From the NCBI RefSeq assembly GCF_002799155.1, contig NZ_NERD01000002.1, positions 3,892,501-3,956,500 of the forward strand: 64,000 nucleotides of DNA, in the 5' to 3' direction. The stretch is from Stenotrophomonas maltophilia. Its GTDB lineage: Bacteria; Pseudomonadota; Gammaproteobacteria; Xanthomonadales; Xanthomonadaceae. Below the pieces are notes generated by a model, which saw only the letters and a program-made list of their open reading frames with translations, ran no database searches and had not been told where the DNA came from. Within the stretch, counting starts at the first letter, position 1; every line of letters starts with the position of its first letter. Position numbers and translations under genes: made by a program. Positions 19,918-28,481 of this stretch are shown in pieces.

Positions 19918-20213
19918 CCCAGTCGATCGAACCAGTCCTGCGCCTCGTCCTCCTCGGAACGCGGCGCGAGGGTTTCCAAGTACTCCTGGAAGGAGCGCTT
20001 GGTGCCGCCCTGGCTGTGTGAGGCGGTGATGTACGCGGCGAAGGCAGCGGGCTTGATGTGCAGGCTTACCGGGTCGATGGGATTCCGCTTATGGAACTCC
20101 CACCATTCCAAGAACTCCCGGCGCGACATGCTCGCCTGCAGCTCAGACACCGTGCGATGCAGGTGGCCGGCGAGGACCTTCCAGAACCAGTCCTCACCGC
20201 GCTGCCTTAGCCG
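19914..20213 (-). CDS. GT extension of the tail assembly chaperone, reached by -1 frameshift
   Basis: The open frame following the G gene has no stop between the slippery site and 19914. A -1 shift at 20213 continues as RLRQRGEDWFWKVLAGHLHRT and on through SELQASMSRREFLEWWEFHKRNPIDP, a gpT-like sequence. This gives a G-T fusion of about 222 residues. Independent initiation at GTG 20150 (78 residues) is possible, but the coding character starts well before it. The T part binds tail tube protein during tail assembly in lambda. The stop overlaps the next gene (ATGA). Confidence 0.85.
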   Translation of the reverse strand, partial: RLRQRGEDWFWKVLAGHLHRTVSELQASMSRREFLEWWEFHKRNPIDPVSLHIKPAAFAAYITASHSQGGTKRSFQEYLETLAPRSEEDEAQDWFDRLG

Positions 20214-20581
20214 TTTCCCGCGTCGGCCTGGGCTTGGGCAGCATCCTCGCCGAAGCCGGAATGCTTCATAGCCACACGCTGCAGCTCAGCGGCAACCAGC
20301 GGCTTGAGCTGGGCGGCCTGCTCCACATTCATGACGGGCTTGCCGTCCTCGTCGCAGATGGTCGCTGCGATCAGCTTGGCGCGGTCGCCTTCGCCCCACA
20401 GCTTGCGGAACTCCGCATCCGGCAGCTCGCGAACATGGAACTGCGCCTTGGCACCGTTGGGCAAGGTGATCGTGTCGGCACGAACGTCCTTGGAGGCGAA
20501 CATGCCCAGGTTGGTGAACGACTGCAGGATGCTCACGGGCTGCTGCGGCTGGGTTTGGGTGGTTTCGCTGGTCTTGCTCAT
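20207..20581 (-). CDS. Tail assembly chaperone (G-like)
   Basis: 124 residues, beginning MSKTSETTQTQPQQPVSILQSF, with TLPNGAKAQFHVRELPDAEFRKLW in the middle and an alanine/glutamine-rich tail (DAAQAQADAGNG). It coats the tape measure during tail assembly. It lies directly after the tail tube gene as in lambda and ends three codons after a slippery heptamer, as lambda gpG does. Most translation should stop here, with a minority shifting into the T frame. Confidence 0.88.
   Translation of the reverse strand: MSKTSETTQTQPQQPVSILQSFTNLGMFASKDVRADTITLPNGAKAQFHVRELPDAEFRKLWGEGDRAKLIAATICDEDGKPVMNVEQAAQLKPLVAAELQRVAMKHSGFGEDAAQAQADAGNG
20213..20219 (-). promoter_or_regulatory. Programmed -1 ribosomal frameshift site GGGAAAC
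   Basis: On the minus strand the zero frame reads GCG GGA AAC GGC TAA, so the heptamer is G GGA AAC, a canonical X XXY YYZ. The -1 frame is open for 100 codons. Lambda uses GGGAAAG at the same place in G. Confidence 0.88.
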
Positions 20582-20706
20582 TGGCCGTTTCCTTGAATGG
20601 CGACAGGGCGCGCGGGCCGCGCACGGCTAACACGCGGAGGATCCGCGCGCCCCGTCAGAGAGATGGCCCGCCGGAGCGGGCCTGGGTGTGCGCCGTTGCC
20701 GCAGCC

Positions 20707-21180
20707 TTACGGCGTCGGGCGGTGCGTGGTGACGGCGCCGGAACCGCGGATGGTGATCGTCGCCTTCCACACATCGTTGTCCTGGCTGGTCACCGCGAAG
20801 TTCTGCACGAAGCCGTCGAACTGCTTGGACAGCACGGTGTCCGGCGGGGTGATCTTGCCGGCAACGGCGGTCGGCTTGGCCACACCCTCGGTTTCCGACA
20901 GCGGCGCGGTCACCAGCCAATTCACCACGGCACCGGTCTCGTGCAGCTCTTCCAGCTTCTCGTGGTCGACGCTGTCGTAGATGATCTCGATGCTGGTGCT
21001 GCCGGTCTGCTTGCGGCCGGCGACGAACTGGTCCCAGTCGTCGTCGTAGTCGGAGATATCGATCTCCGATGCCTGGCCATCGGGGAAGCCGACCGAACGC
21101 AGGCGGGTCACCTTGATGACCTCGGCCGCGGCGATGGCGACGAACAGCTGCGAGTGCTTCGACTTGATTACCTGTCCCAT
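20707..21180 (-). CDS. Major tail tube protein
   Basis: 157 residues, beginning MGQVIKSKHSQLFVAIAAAEVIKVTRL. Features fit lambda-V/HK97-type tube subunits: an N-terminal strand, a hydrophilic loop with acidic residues (ISDYDDDWDQFVAG), TSIEIIYDSVDHEKLEELHETG, and NFAVTSQDNDVWKATITIRGSG near the end. It polymerises into the non-contractile tail. The neighbours are the tail terminator upstream and the G/GT chaperones downstream, which is the standard order. An internal terminator precedes it. Confidence 0.85.
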   Translation of the reverse strand: MGQVIKSKHSQLFVAIAAAEVIKVTRLRSVGFPDGQASEIDISDYDDDWDQFVAGRKQTGSTSIEIIYDSVDHEKLEELHETGAVVNWLVTAPLSETEGVAKPTAVAGKITPPDTVLSKQFDGFVQNFAVTSQDNDVWKATITIRGSGAVTTHRPTP

Positions 21181-21216
21181 AAGGGTTTCCTTGTGTTGCG
21201 CCCGTCGCCGGGCATG

Positions 21217-21237
21217 AAAAAGGCCCCTTGCGGGGCC
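21217..21237 (-). terminator. Internal terminator before the tail tube gene
   Basis: On the minus strand GGCCCC-GCAA-GGGGCC is followed by TTTTTC (21221-21217). It lies between the tail terminator gene and the tail tube gene, inside the late operon. Confidence 0.7.
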
Positions 21238-21258
21238 AGTGGTTTGCCGTTGTGTGGT

Positions 21259-21621
21259 TCAGCGCAGTTGCAGGAGCCTGGCGTCGAAGGAGATGCCAAA
21301 GGCGTCCGTGCCGTCGCTGTCAGGCGTCGGGTTGTAAGACTCGATGCTGCCCACGCGCTCGATCGCGTCGCGGATGGCGACGGCCGCGCCGTTGGCCTGC
21401 GTCATGGCTTTGCCCCACACGGTTAATCGGACTCGCCAGCCGTCGGCCGGCGGCGCATCGGACAGCATCGCGGTGGGCGATCCGCCGACCACCTCCCACG
21501 TCGCGTAGGGCAGTGCTGCATCCTGTGGCGCGGTTCCCGGCCACAACCGGATCGGGTCGCCCAGCACGTGCCGAACCGCTGCATCACCCTGCAGCAGGGA
21601 CTGGATCAGGGGAACCATCAT
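21259..21621 (-). CDS. Tail terminator / completion protein (DUF3168-like)
   Basis: 120 residues with the pattern of DUF3168/gpU-like proteins: LIQSLLQGDAAVRHVLGDPIRLWPG, then LPYATWEVVGGSP, then WRVRLTVWGKAMTQANGAAVAIRDAIE. It caps the tail tube and forms the tail side of the head-tail joint. The ATG overlaps the stop of the HK97 gp10-like gene (ATGA). Length and position are both as expected. Confidence 0.82.
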   Translation of the reverse strand: MMVPLIQSLLQGDAAVRHVLGDPIRLWPGTAPQDAALPYATWEVVGGSPTAMLSDAPPADGWRVRLTVWGKAMTQANGAAVAIRDAIERVGSIESYNPTPDSDGTDAFGISFDARLLQLR

Positions 21622-22121
21622 CGCCAGCCATCCTTCTTGAGCTGCTTGTCGAGCGCCGCCCAGGCTTCATTGATGATTACCTGCGCCGCCTCCGGCCCTT
21701 TGGCCTCGCCTGCCGGCGTGAGGAACGGCTCGGCCCTCATCTTTCTGGTGCCGAATTCCTTGAAGCGCCAGTAATAGGCCCAGCCCGCCTCCTCATAGAC
21801 CTTCCCGACGCGGCCACGGCGCCGGTTCCGCTTGGTGTTGGCGTACTTGCGGCGACGACCGGTCTTAACCCCAACCGTGAAGTACTCGCCGCTTTGGCCC
21901 ACACCTGCCCGCTGCCGGCTTTTGGTGTTGGCCCGGCGGGTGACGATCTGCGAGGCCATGAACCCCGATGCTCTCGGAGCCCGCCGCCGGGCGTCGTCGC
22001 GGATGACGTTGCCGCCCTTGCGCATACCGGCTTGCACGGCTCGCCCTTGAATCGCCTTGGGAGCGGCCCGTAGTGAACGCAGGAGGCCGTCCAGACCGTC
22101 GATCTTCACCTGCTCAGACAT
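21618..22121 (-). CDS. HK97 gp10-like tail component
   Basis: 167 residues. KIDGLDGLLRSLRAAPKAIQGRAV and MRKGGNVIRDDARRRAPRASGFM match the N-terminal pattern of HK97 gp10-type proteins, which act in tail completion. KSRQRAGVGQ and a basic block (KTGRRRKYANTKRNRRRGRVG) are present, and the C terminus has FKEFGTRKMRAEPFLTPAGE, the most conserved part of the family. It overlaps both neighbours by a few bases. Confidence 0.88.
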   Translation of the reverse strand: MSEQVKIDGLDGLLRSLRAAPKAIQGRAVQAGMRKGGNVIRDDARRRAPRASGFMASQIVTRRANTKSRQRAGVGQSGEYFTVGVKTGRRRKYANTKRNRRRGRVGKVYEEAGWAYYWRFKEFGTRKMRAEPFLTPAGEAKGPEAAQVIINEAWAALDKQLKKDGWR

Positions 22122-22449
22122 TGGTCAACCCCGCTACGGCGATGATCGCCATCTCGCTGCGGTCGTTGCTGGGTGCGATGCTCTTGATATCGAAGACACG
22201 GCCACGGAACACGATCCGCCACTGAGGATCAACGTCACGCGGGCGGATATCGAACCGAACCTGCTCCCGGTAGCGCTCGGCACCGGCGGCGACCGCCTCT
22301 GTCGTTGCCGCAAGATTGTTGGTGGCCTTGGCCCACACACTCACAACCTCGACCCACACCGGCTTACCTGGGCCGCCCAGCGGGTCGCGCGTTTCGGTCT
22401 TGCGCTCGAAGCGGATTCGGTGCTGCAGATCGCCATCTAGAAGCGTCAT
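22114..22449 (-). CDS. Head closure protein (head-tail adaptor)
   Basis: 111 residues. LLDGDLQHRIRFERKTETRDPLGG, WVEVVSVWAKATNN and VRFDIRPRDVDPQWRIVFRGRVFDIKSIAP follow the SPP1 gp16/HK97 head-tail adaptor family. It seals the portal after DNA packaging. It overlaps the connector stop (ATGA) and the gp10-like start by eight bases. Confidence 0.88.
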   Translation of the reverse strand: MTLLDGDLQHRIRFERKTETRDPLGGPGKPVWVEVVSVWAKATNNLAATTEAVAAGAERYREQVRFDIRPRDVDPQWRIVFRGRVFDIKSIAPSNDRSEMAIIAVAGLTNV

Positions 22450-22925
22450 GGCATCATCACCCTTCGGTATGGGCGCAGCAGGCTCTTGGCACCGTTGGGT
22501 AGCTCGACCGCCTGAGCCCCCACGATCACATCAGTGCGGTTCGCGTAGAGGTGACCGAGCGTCAGCAGGATGGCAGAGAAGATGCTCGGATTCGCAACAA
22601 CGCCGTGGATGCAGGCCTCCGCCTCTACTGTCGCCTCGCGATGGGCGACAACCGCCAGCCGTATCGCGGCGGTGCGCTCGTCCCCATCCTCAATGAACGC
22701 CGCATCTGCCAGCGCCTGGCTTTTTGCAAGCGCGGCGGCCTGCATTACGGCTGGGTAGCTTCGCCTTGCCAGAGCCAAGGCGTCGGCGTCCTCGTAGATC
22801 CGCCGATTGAGGTATGCCTGCGCTGCATCCTGCGCGCCGGCAATGGCGGCCTGCAGCTGTTCCTCGGGGTAATCGGCCTCAACTCGCACATGCGAGCGGG
22901 CCTGTGCGAGTGAGACGATGGGCAT
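22446..22925 (-). CDS. Head-tail connector (HK97 gp6-like)
   Basis: 159 residues. It begins MPIVSLAQARSHVRVEADYPEEQLQAAIAGAQDAAQAYLNRRIY, the typical start of gp6-like connectors, and ends AILLTLGHLYANRTDVIVG, also characteristic. An alanine-rich helical insertion (about residues 55-110) makes it longer than the usual 95-110 residues. It forms the ring below the portal. Confidence 0.85.
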   Translation of the reverse strand: MPIVSLAQARSHVRVEADYPEEQLQAAIAGAQDAAQAYLNRRIYEDADALALARRSYPAVMQAAALAKSQALADAAFIEDGDERTAAIRLAVVAHREATVEAEACIHGVVANPSIFSAILLTLGHLYANRTDVIVGAQAVELPNGAKSLLRPYRRVMMP

Positions 22926-22926
22926 G

Positions 22927-23193
22927 TCAGTCCTTCTTCCCTTCAGCCAGAGCCGCGGCCAGCTTCTCCGCCCCCCAGCGCTTGTCGAACGGGATGCCGG
23001 CGGCCTCGAGCTTGGCTATCAGCGCCGGCTTCTCATCCGATTCCGGTCCAGCCGAAGACTTGTCCTCTGACAACGCACCCAAGGCCCGGGCACCTGCTTC
23101 CAGTTCGGGCGGGCATTCATCCCCGACGGTGAAATCAGTCGGGTAAATCTCGCCGTCGCGTACACCGCGAAACGGCTTCGTGAGCTTGCTCAT
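22927..23193 (-). CDS. Small head-region protein of unknown function
   Basis: 88 residues, beginning MSKLTKPFRGVRDGEIYPTDF and ending KPALIAKLEAAGIPFDKRWGAEKLAAALAEGKKD. The last 35 residues look like a SAP/HeH-type helix-extension-helix, often found fused to or beside capsid proteins. It lies between the capsid and connector genes. It may be a head decoration or DNA-contact protein; this is inferred. Confidence 0.65.
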   Translation of the reverse strand: MSKLTKPFRGVRDGEIYPTDFTVGDECPPELEAGARALGALSEDKSSAGPESDEKPALIAKLEAAGIPFDKRWGAEKLAAALAEGKKD

Positions 23194-23209
23194 AGCTTCT
23201 CCCAGTGAA

Positions 23210-23229
23210 GGGGCGGCCGAAGCCGCCCC
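23210..23229 (-). terminator. Hairpin with UUCG loop after the capsid gene
   Basis: On the minus strand GGGGCGGC-TTCG-GCCGCCCC lies 24 bases after the capsid stop, followed by TTC. The T tract is poor, so it may stabilise the capsid mRNA or end it only partly. Confidence 0.55.
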
Positions 23230-23253
23230 AGGTTCCGCTGTTCCCTGGGCCGA

Positions 23254-24498
23254 TTACTCGGCGATCTTGAGGGCTCGCATCGGCTCCGGGTTGTGCACAC
23301 CGCCGCCCACACGCTTGGTGGTGTAGAACTGCACGTAGGGCTTGTTGGTGAACGGATCGCGCAGCACGCGCACACCCTTGCGGTCGTAGACGGTGTAGGT
23401 CTGCTTGAAGTCACCGAACAGTGCTGCGACAGCGTTGGCGGCCACATCCGGGGTCGCCGCCACATCCTGCACGGGGAAGCCGGCCAGGGTGGCAGGCTGG
23501 CCGGCGATCAGCGACGGCTGCCACAGGTAGTTGTCCTGGGCATCCTTCAGCTTGCGCACGGCGCCCTGGGTCTTGCGGTTCATGGCGAAGCGCGCATTGG
23601 CGGTGAAGGCCGATGGCAAGTCGTACACCAGGTCGATGATGCCGTCGGCAGTGATCGCTGCCGCCGCCCCGCTGTTCACCGCCTTGATGGCGCCGAACGG
23701 GTGCTTGGCCGCATTGGCACCACCCTCCACGTAAGTGAGGATGCCGAACGGCTTGTTCACGCCGTCGCCAGCGAAGAAGCCGACGCCCTCCTGCCGGGCG
23801 AACTCGGTATCCACCTCACCAGCCAGCCATGCTTCCAGGTCGATCTCCGAATCATCCAGCAGCTGCTGGGTGGCGGCCGGATTGGCGTAGATTTCGCCCC
23901 AGCCGAAGCCCAGCGACTTGAACTGCGGGCCAGCGGTCTGCGGGCGAGCATCTTCTTCGCCGACCCAGCCGGACGCCGTGCCGCCCATGTTGTACAGCTT
24001 GGTCAGGCCAGCGCCCGAGCAGGGCACCACGTTGGCCAGCTGGCGCATGTCCGACAGGATGACGAGCCGGTCGGTGATGGTGCGATCCCATTCCACCGGA
24101 GCCAGATAGCCGCCCTCTTCAGCCACGCCCTTGTTCAGCGCCGCCTGCACGTCGCCCTTGCGGAAGTGCGCCGAGAAGGCAGTGCTGTATTCCGCATCGG
24201 CCAGCCGTTCACCGCCCGCACCGCCACCCATCTGGAACGCGGCCATCTGGGTGTTGGCCTGGTCGACCGCGGCCTGCAGGCGGGTAATGTCAGCATTGAT
24301 GTTGTCGACCTTCAGGGCCTGCAATGCATCGGCGCTACCCTTCTTGATCTCTTCCAGCTGCTTGGTGTGCTCGGCCTTGAAGTCGGCGAATGCCTTGTTC
24401 AGCGACTCCACCAGCACCTTCACGTCGGGCTGGCTGCCGCCATCGGCGTGCACGGAAACGAGGCCGCGCGGGACGCGGCCATGGGTCATCTTGGTCAT
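23254..24498 (-). CDS. Major capsid protein (HK97 family)
   Basis: 414 residues from ATG 24498 (MTKMTHGRVPRGLVSV). Residues about 27-100 are a charged helical delta/scaffold-like domain (KAFADFKAEHTKQLEEIKKG). The HK97 fold follows, with GGYLAPVEWDRTITDRLVILS, LGFGWGEIYANPAATQQLLDDS, a central EGVGFFAGDGVNKPFGILTY and RKGVRVLRDPFTNKPYVQFY near the end. The neighbouring ClpP-like protease probably removes the N-terminal domain during maturation. AGAGG lies upstream of the start. Confidence 0.95.
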   Translation of the reverse strand: MTKMTHGRVPRGLVSVHADGGSQPDVKVLVESLNKAFADFKAEHTKQLEEIKKGSADALQALKVDNINADITRLQAAVDQANTQMAAFQMGGGAGGERLADAEYSTAFSAHFRKGDVQAALNKGVAEEGGYLAPVEWDRTITDRLVILSDMRQLANVVPCSGAGLTKLYNMGGTASGWVGEEDARPQTAGPQFKSLGFGWGEIYANPAATQQLLDDSEIDLEAWLAGEVDTEFARQEGVGFFAGDGVNKPFGILTYVEGGANAAKHPFGAIKAVNSGAAAAITADGIIDLVYDLPSAFTANARFAMNRKTQGAVRKLKDAQDNYLWQPSLIAGQPATLAGFPVQDVAATPDVAANAVAALFGDFKQTYTVYDRKGVRVLRDPFTNKPYVQFYTTKRVGGGVHNPEPMRALKIAE

Positions 24499-24509
24499 GT
24501 GTTGGCCTC

Positions 24510-25352
24510 TTAGGCTTTGATGTTGTCGAGAAGGCCCTGCAGCAGGGCCGAGGTTTCGTTGCCGCCAGCGCTCGGCGTGGCGGACCCGGCAGCGCTCGGC
24601 TTGCCGTTGAACAGCGATTTCAGGGTGTCGCGCCGCATGGAGCGGGAGTGGCCTGCCTTGGCCATCGCCGCCTCGACCAAGGCCAGGGCCTTGCGTCCAC
24701 CCGATGCTTGCTTGGCATCCTTGGTAGCGGCAGCTCCGTCCAGCAAGCCATCGGCGAAGCCGTCCTCTACCGCCTGGGCGGCGCCGATCCAGGTCTCTTC
24801 GTCCATCATCCGGGCCGCTTCGGCCGCGGTGACACCCGAGCGGGCCGCGTAGACCTTTGCCATGGCTGCGTCGAAGGGCTCCAGCAGCTTTGCCGCGTCG
24901 GCCATGTCGTGCCGATTGCCGATGGCCACCGCCCAAGCGTTGTGGATCATCAGGAACGACCCGTCGCCCATCAGGATCTCGTCACCGGCCATCGCGATCA
25001 CCGACGCTGCTGACGCGGCCAGGCCCATCACCTGGACGGTCACTCTGCCCTGGTGCTCGCGCAGCAGGTTGTAGATCGCAACTCCCTCGAAGAAGTCGCC
25101 GCCGGGCGAGTTGATGTTCACCACCACGTCTTTCGCGCCGATGGCACGAAGCGCGGCGCTGATCCGCTTGGCGGTTACGCCGGTCCCCTCCCAGTTCTCG
25201 CCGATCGAGTCATAGATCGAGATGCTGTTCGCGTCGTTGCCGGCGGCGCGTACTTCAGGCTCCCAGCGTTCGAGCGCGTCAGGGCGCATGTCGAACTGGG
25301 CGGCGCCGAGCCGACGCTCGGCACGGATTTCAGGCAGCTGCCGGAGGCTCAT
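24510..25352 (-). CDS. ClpP-like prohead protease
   Basis: 280 residues of the S14 head-maturation protease family. The catalytic Ser is probably S114 in MGLAASAAS and the His H137 in MIHNAW, both in ClpP-like contexts; VNINSPGGDFFEGVAIYNLL is also typical. It cleaves the delta domain of the capsid protein in the prohead. The start lies inside the end of the portal gene (23-bp overlap), and the capsid gene follows, giving the standard HK97 order. Confidence 0.93.
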   Translation of the reverse strand: MSLRQLPEIRAERRLGAAQFDMRPDALERWEPEVRAAGNDANSISIYDSIGENWEGTGVTAKRISAALRAIGAKDVVVNINSPGGDFFEGVAIYNLLREHQGRVTVQVMGLAASAASVIAMAGDEILMGDGSFLMIHNAWAVAIGNRHDMADAAKLLEPFDAAMAKVYAARSGVTAAEAARMMDEETWIGAAQAVEDGFADGLLDGAAATKDAKQASGGRKALALVEAAMAKAGHSRSMRRDTLKSLFNGKPSAAGSATPSAGGNETSALLQGLLDNIKA

Positions 25353-26592
25353 TGCTCTTTCCCTTCTGTGTCATGGGGTTCATCAGGTCATTGGCCCCGG
25401 GCTGATCCGATTCGGGGTAATCCAGCAGGTCACGGACCTCGTTCGCAGTGTGGAATGGCTGGCTGCCGCCCGCACCCAGAGCCGCCTTAAAGAACTCGGC
25501 CTGATCCTTGAGCGTGCCGCGCATCAGCGCCCGCACGTTGAACTTCGGCTGGTAGCGCTCCAGGTCCCGCTCATCGATCAGCGATCGCGCGACCGCCTGC
25601 TCCCAGTTGGTGAAGTGCTCCAGCATCGTGAACTGCAGGAAGAAGATGCCCAGCTGCTCGATGCCTGTGCCCCAGCTGGTGTCGCTCAGGAACAGCAGCG
25701 GGCGGGGAACGCCATAGAGCCTGGCCACTTCCTCCACCTGTGCGCTGCGGTTCTCGACGTGCTGGGCCTCTTGCGCGGTGCTGCCAAACTTGTTGGCCTT
25801 GGCGTTCTCCTCCAGCAGCATCCAGCGCTGCGCCGCGGCGGCGCCGGCATACTCGGTGTCGAGGGACGTGCGCATGCGCTCGTAGGCCACGTCGCTGAGC
25901 GCATTGGGCACCTCGATGGCACCGCCAGCCATGTTGCCGGTTTCAAAGATCCGGCTCGCCGCCTGTTCCGCATCAAGCGCCAGGCGGATGGCCCGATCTG
26001 CCAGCTTCATCCTGGAGAGGCTTGTCACGCCGTCCACGGATAGATCGCGGATGTGCAGCACTTCCTCCTGCTTGAGGATCACCTCGCCGCGCTTCTTGCT
26101 GTTGAACCGGTAGATCATCCGCCAATCGTCGCCCAGCTCAGCCCGCACCGCGAGGGAGTCCAGCGGGATCAGGTGGATTGGCCGGCCTGCTGACCAAACG
26201 ATCCGCGCGTAGGCGTCCCCGTGCCGCTGCCGGGCCAGCTCCATCTGCCGCTTGAACTCCAGTGGTGTCTGCCACGGGTTCGGCTTGATCTTCAGCAGGC
26301 GGTGCGCGGGATGCTCAACCGCTATCCGCTTCTTCCCGCCCGACTCAACCAGGTTCAGCGGCAGCATGCCAATGGTCCCGCAGATCAGGGACAGGCACCT
26401 CAGCACCGCCATGTTGCGCAGCTGGTAGCCACCGCCGCCGTGGCCGCCCTGTGATCGGATGAACTCCAGCAAAGCCGGGTCATTCATTCCCGTGAACTGG
26501 CCGGCCTCAGCGCGTGCGCTGGGTGGCGCCGCCGGCGGCGGATTCCAGAGCCGGTCCAGCGACTTCAGGTCTTCTTCATTGAACCTGGACAT
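25330..26592 (-). CDS. Portal protein (HK97 family)
   Basis: 420 residues from ATG 26592 (MSRFNEEDLKSLDRLW). Motifs typical of HK97 portals are MAVLRCLSLICGTIGMLPLNLV, EVLHIRDLSVDGVTSLSRMKLA, and GVPRPLLFLSDTSWGTGIEQL. It forms the 12-fold ring through which DNA enters the head. The start lies eight bases after the terminase stop. Confidence 0.93.
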   Translation of the reverse strand: MSRFNEEDLKSLDRLWNPPPAAPPSARAEAGQFTGMNDPALLEFIRSQGGHGGGGYQLRNMAVLRCLSLICGTIGMLPLNLVESGGKKRIAVEHPAHRLLKIKPNPWQTPLEFKRQMELARQRHGDAYARIVWSAGRPIHLIPLDSLAVRAELGDDWRMIYRFNSKKRGEVILKQEEVLHIRDLSVDGVTSLSRMKLADRAIRLALDAEQAASRIFETGNMAGGAIEVPNALSDVAYERMRTSLDTEYAGAAAAQRWMLLEENAKANKFGSTAQEAQHVENRSAQVEEVARLYGVPRPLLFLSDTSWGTGIEQLGIFFLQFTMLEHFTNWEQAVARSLIDERDLERYQPKFNVRALMRGTLKDQAEFFKAALGAGGSQPFHTANEVRDLLDYPESDQPGANDLMNPMTQKGKSNEPPAAA

Positions 26593-26600
26593 GGTTTTCC

Positions 26601-28481
26601 CTATAGAAACCGGATCCCGCGCTTCTCGTACACAGAAGCTGAGCGGACAAAGCTCGCGTGCGCTGCACCAATAGCCATGCACAGTGCGACGGCGGGATCG
26701 ATCTTGTTGATGGACCGCTCTTTGGAGAGCCAGCGGTTATCCCATTTGTCGGTTTCGATCACCGCCGACATGAGCGCTGAAACGAGGACCGGGTTCTTCT
26801 TCAGTCGGATCCGGCCCTCCAAGAGGGCCTCTTCCAACAGGTTGAGCGAGCCGGGCATCCACATGCCCTCTGGCACCGGCTGCCCTGCTGCTTTGGCGGC
26901 CTCGGCTGCGGCCTCTAGCGGCTTGCCCTTCCTGGTGCCGCCCTGCGGGTGCTCGGCGAAGGTCAGCGAAAGGCCAATCTGTTTGGCATCGTCCTCGAAG
27001 CGGCGGAACACATACCGGTCATAGGCCATCAGCTGAATGGAGTAGCCCTGGTCGTAGTCGGCCAGCGTCTGAGCCACATGTCGGAAGCTGATCGTCTTGC
27101 CCTTCGGCGCGTGCAAGTGGCCAGCCTCGATCCACGTCCGGTAGGGCAACTTGTCCTTCAGCTGGCGTGCGTCCACCGTGTCGCCGGGCGTCCATGCCTC
27201 AATCCAAGCATCAAACGTCGGCTTCTCGACCACGCGCTCCTCGCCCTCCACCATGACGGTGATCGGCAAGCTGCCGGTTTGGACGACGAACGCCGCAGCG
27301 GTCAGATCGCGCACCTGCGACAGATCGAGCCCGCCATACACCGGCTTTCCGTGGTGTTCGGCAATCTCGAAGTCGGCCAATGCCGGCTCCAGCGTCGCGC
27401 GGGTCATCCATGCAGTTTCAGCATCGGTCCAGACGCAGAAGTGCAGGCGCAGCACGCCGTTCAACTGGCCGGGAATCGCCTTCGCTTGGTGAACAATGTC
27501 CCGCAGCGTCTCCTCCGTGATCGTGATCCCGAGCAACGGGTTCGCTTTGGCCCAGCAGGTCGGATCCTCCAGTGGGTCGTCGCCATCATCGAGCGCGCAC
27601 ACGTAACTGAAAGTGCGATCGTCCAGCGGCTCACCGACAAAGGTCGGATCGTTGACCGCCTCGGTATGCCCAGCCGCCACTTTCACCGCGTGCTCGTGCT
27701 CCTCCCAGGCAACACTGTTTCGGTCGCTGCCCGAGTTGGTGATCATGAACAGCAACGGCTGTCGCCGGAACTTGAAGCCGCGCTCCAGCATCTCGATGGC
27801 GCGCCGGTCGGGCAGCTCGTGGACTTCGTCGGCAAGCACGAAGTACGGGCGAGGACCGGAGCCTGTTCGCCCGGTGTCCCGCGAAACCGGCCGGAAGAAG
27901 CTGCCGCTCTTGTGGTGAGCGATGTTGTACTCGCGCCCCTCGCCGCCGGAGAACTCCAGACGCTTCATCAGCGCCTTTGACGCCTTAACCATCTTCACCG
28001 CGTCGGCGAACAGGATTCCGGCCTGCTCCTTCTTCGCGGCCGCGGCGTAGATCTGCGCGCCAGCCTCCCCGTCGGAGGTCATCCCATACAAACCAATGCC
28101 GCCGGCCATGGGCGACTTTCCGTTGCCCTTGCCCATCTCGATATAGGCGCGACGGAATCGCCGGTTGCCGTCCGCCTTCTTCCAGCCAAACAGCGATCCG
28201 AGAATGAATGCCTGCGAGGGGTGCAGCTCAAAAGAGCGGCCCTCGAACTGGCCCTCGGAGAGCTTCAGAATCGTCTCGAAGTACTCAAAAACCCTTTGCG
28301 CCGCAGCTTGGTCGAAGTAGAGGCCGCGCTCGTGACCGTCTTGCAGGTCCTTAAGGTGCCGGCGGCATGCATTTCGCACATGGGGACCGGCCACGATCTC
28401 ACCTGCTACCACGGCCAGCGCATAGGCCGAAGTGCGATCAGAAGAGCTTGTCGTCGGGGTCTTCGTCCTCTTCGCCGCCAT
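26601..28481 (-). CDS. Terminase large subunit
   Basis: 626 residues; the ATPase and nuclease that packages DNA. The Walker A-like motif MGKGNGKS is at residues 116-123, Walker B VLADEVHEL near 215-222, and the coupling region LFMITNSGSDRNS follows. The C-terminal nuclease half has YGGLDLSQVRDLTAA (first catalytic Asp) and VSALMSAVIETDKWDN. HK97-type large subunit by size and pattern. It overlaps the small subunit gene by 44 bp. Confidence 0.94.
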   Translation of the reverse strand: MAAKRTKTPTTSSSDRTSAYALAVVAGEIVAGPHVRNACRRHLKDLQDGHERGLYFDQAAAQRVFEYFETILKLSEGQFEGRSFELHPSQAFILGSLFGWKKADGNRRFRRAYIEMGKGNGKSPMAGGIGLYGMTSDGEAGAQIYAAAAKKEQAGILFADAVKMVKASKALMKRLEFSGGEGREYNIAHHKSGSFFRPVSRDTGRTGSGPRPYFVLADEVHELPDRRAIEMLERGFKFRRQPLLFMITNSGSDRNSVAWEEHEHAVKVAAGHTEAVNDPTFVGEPLDDRTFSYVCALDDGDDPLEDPTCWAKANPLLGITITEETLRDIVHQAKAIPGQLNGVLRLHFCVWTDAETAWMTRATLEPALADFEIAEHHGKPVYGGLDLSQVRDLTAAAFVVQTGSLPITVMVEGEERVVEKPTFDAWIEAWTPGDTVDARQLKDKLPYRTWIEAGHLHAPKGKTISFRHVAQTLADYDQGYSIQLMAYDRYVFRRFEDDAKQIGLSLTFAEHPQGGTRKGKPLEAAAEAAKAAGQPVPEGMWMPGSLNLLEEALLEGRIRLKKNPVLVSALMSAVIETDKWDNRWLSKERSINKIDPAVALCMAIGAAHASFVRSASVYEKRGIRFL

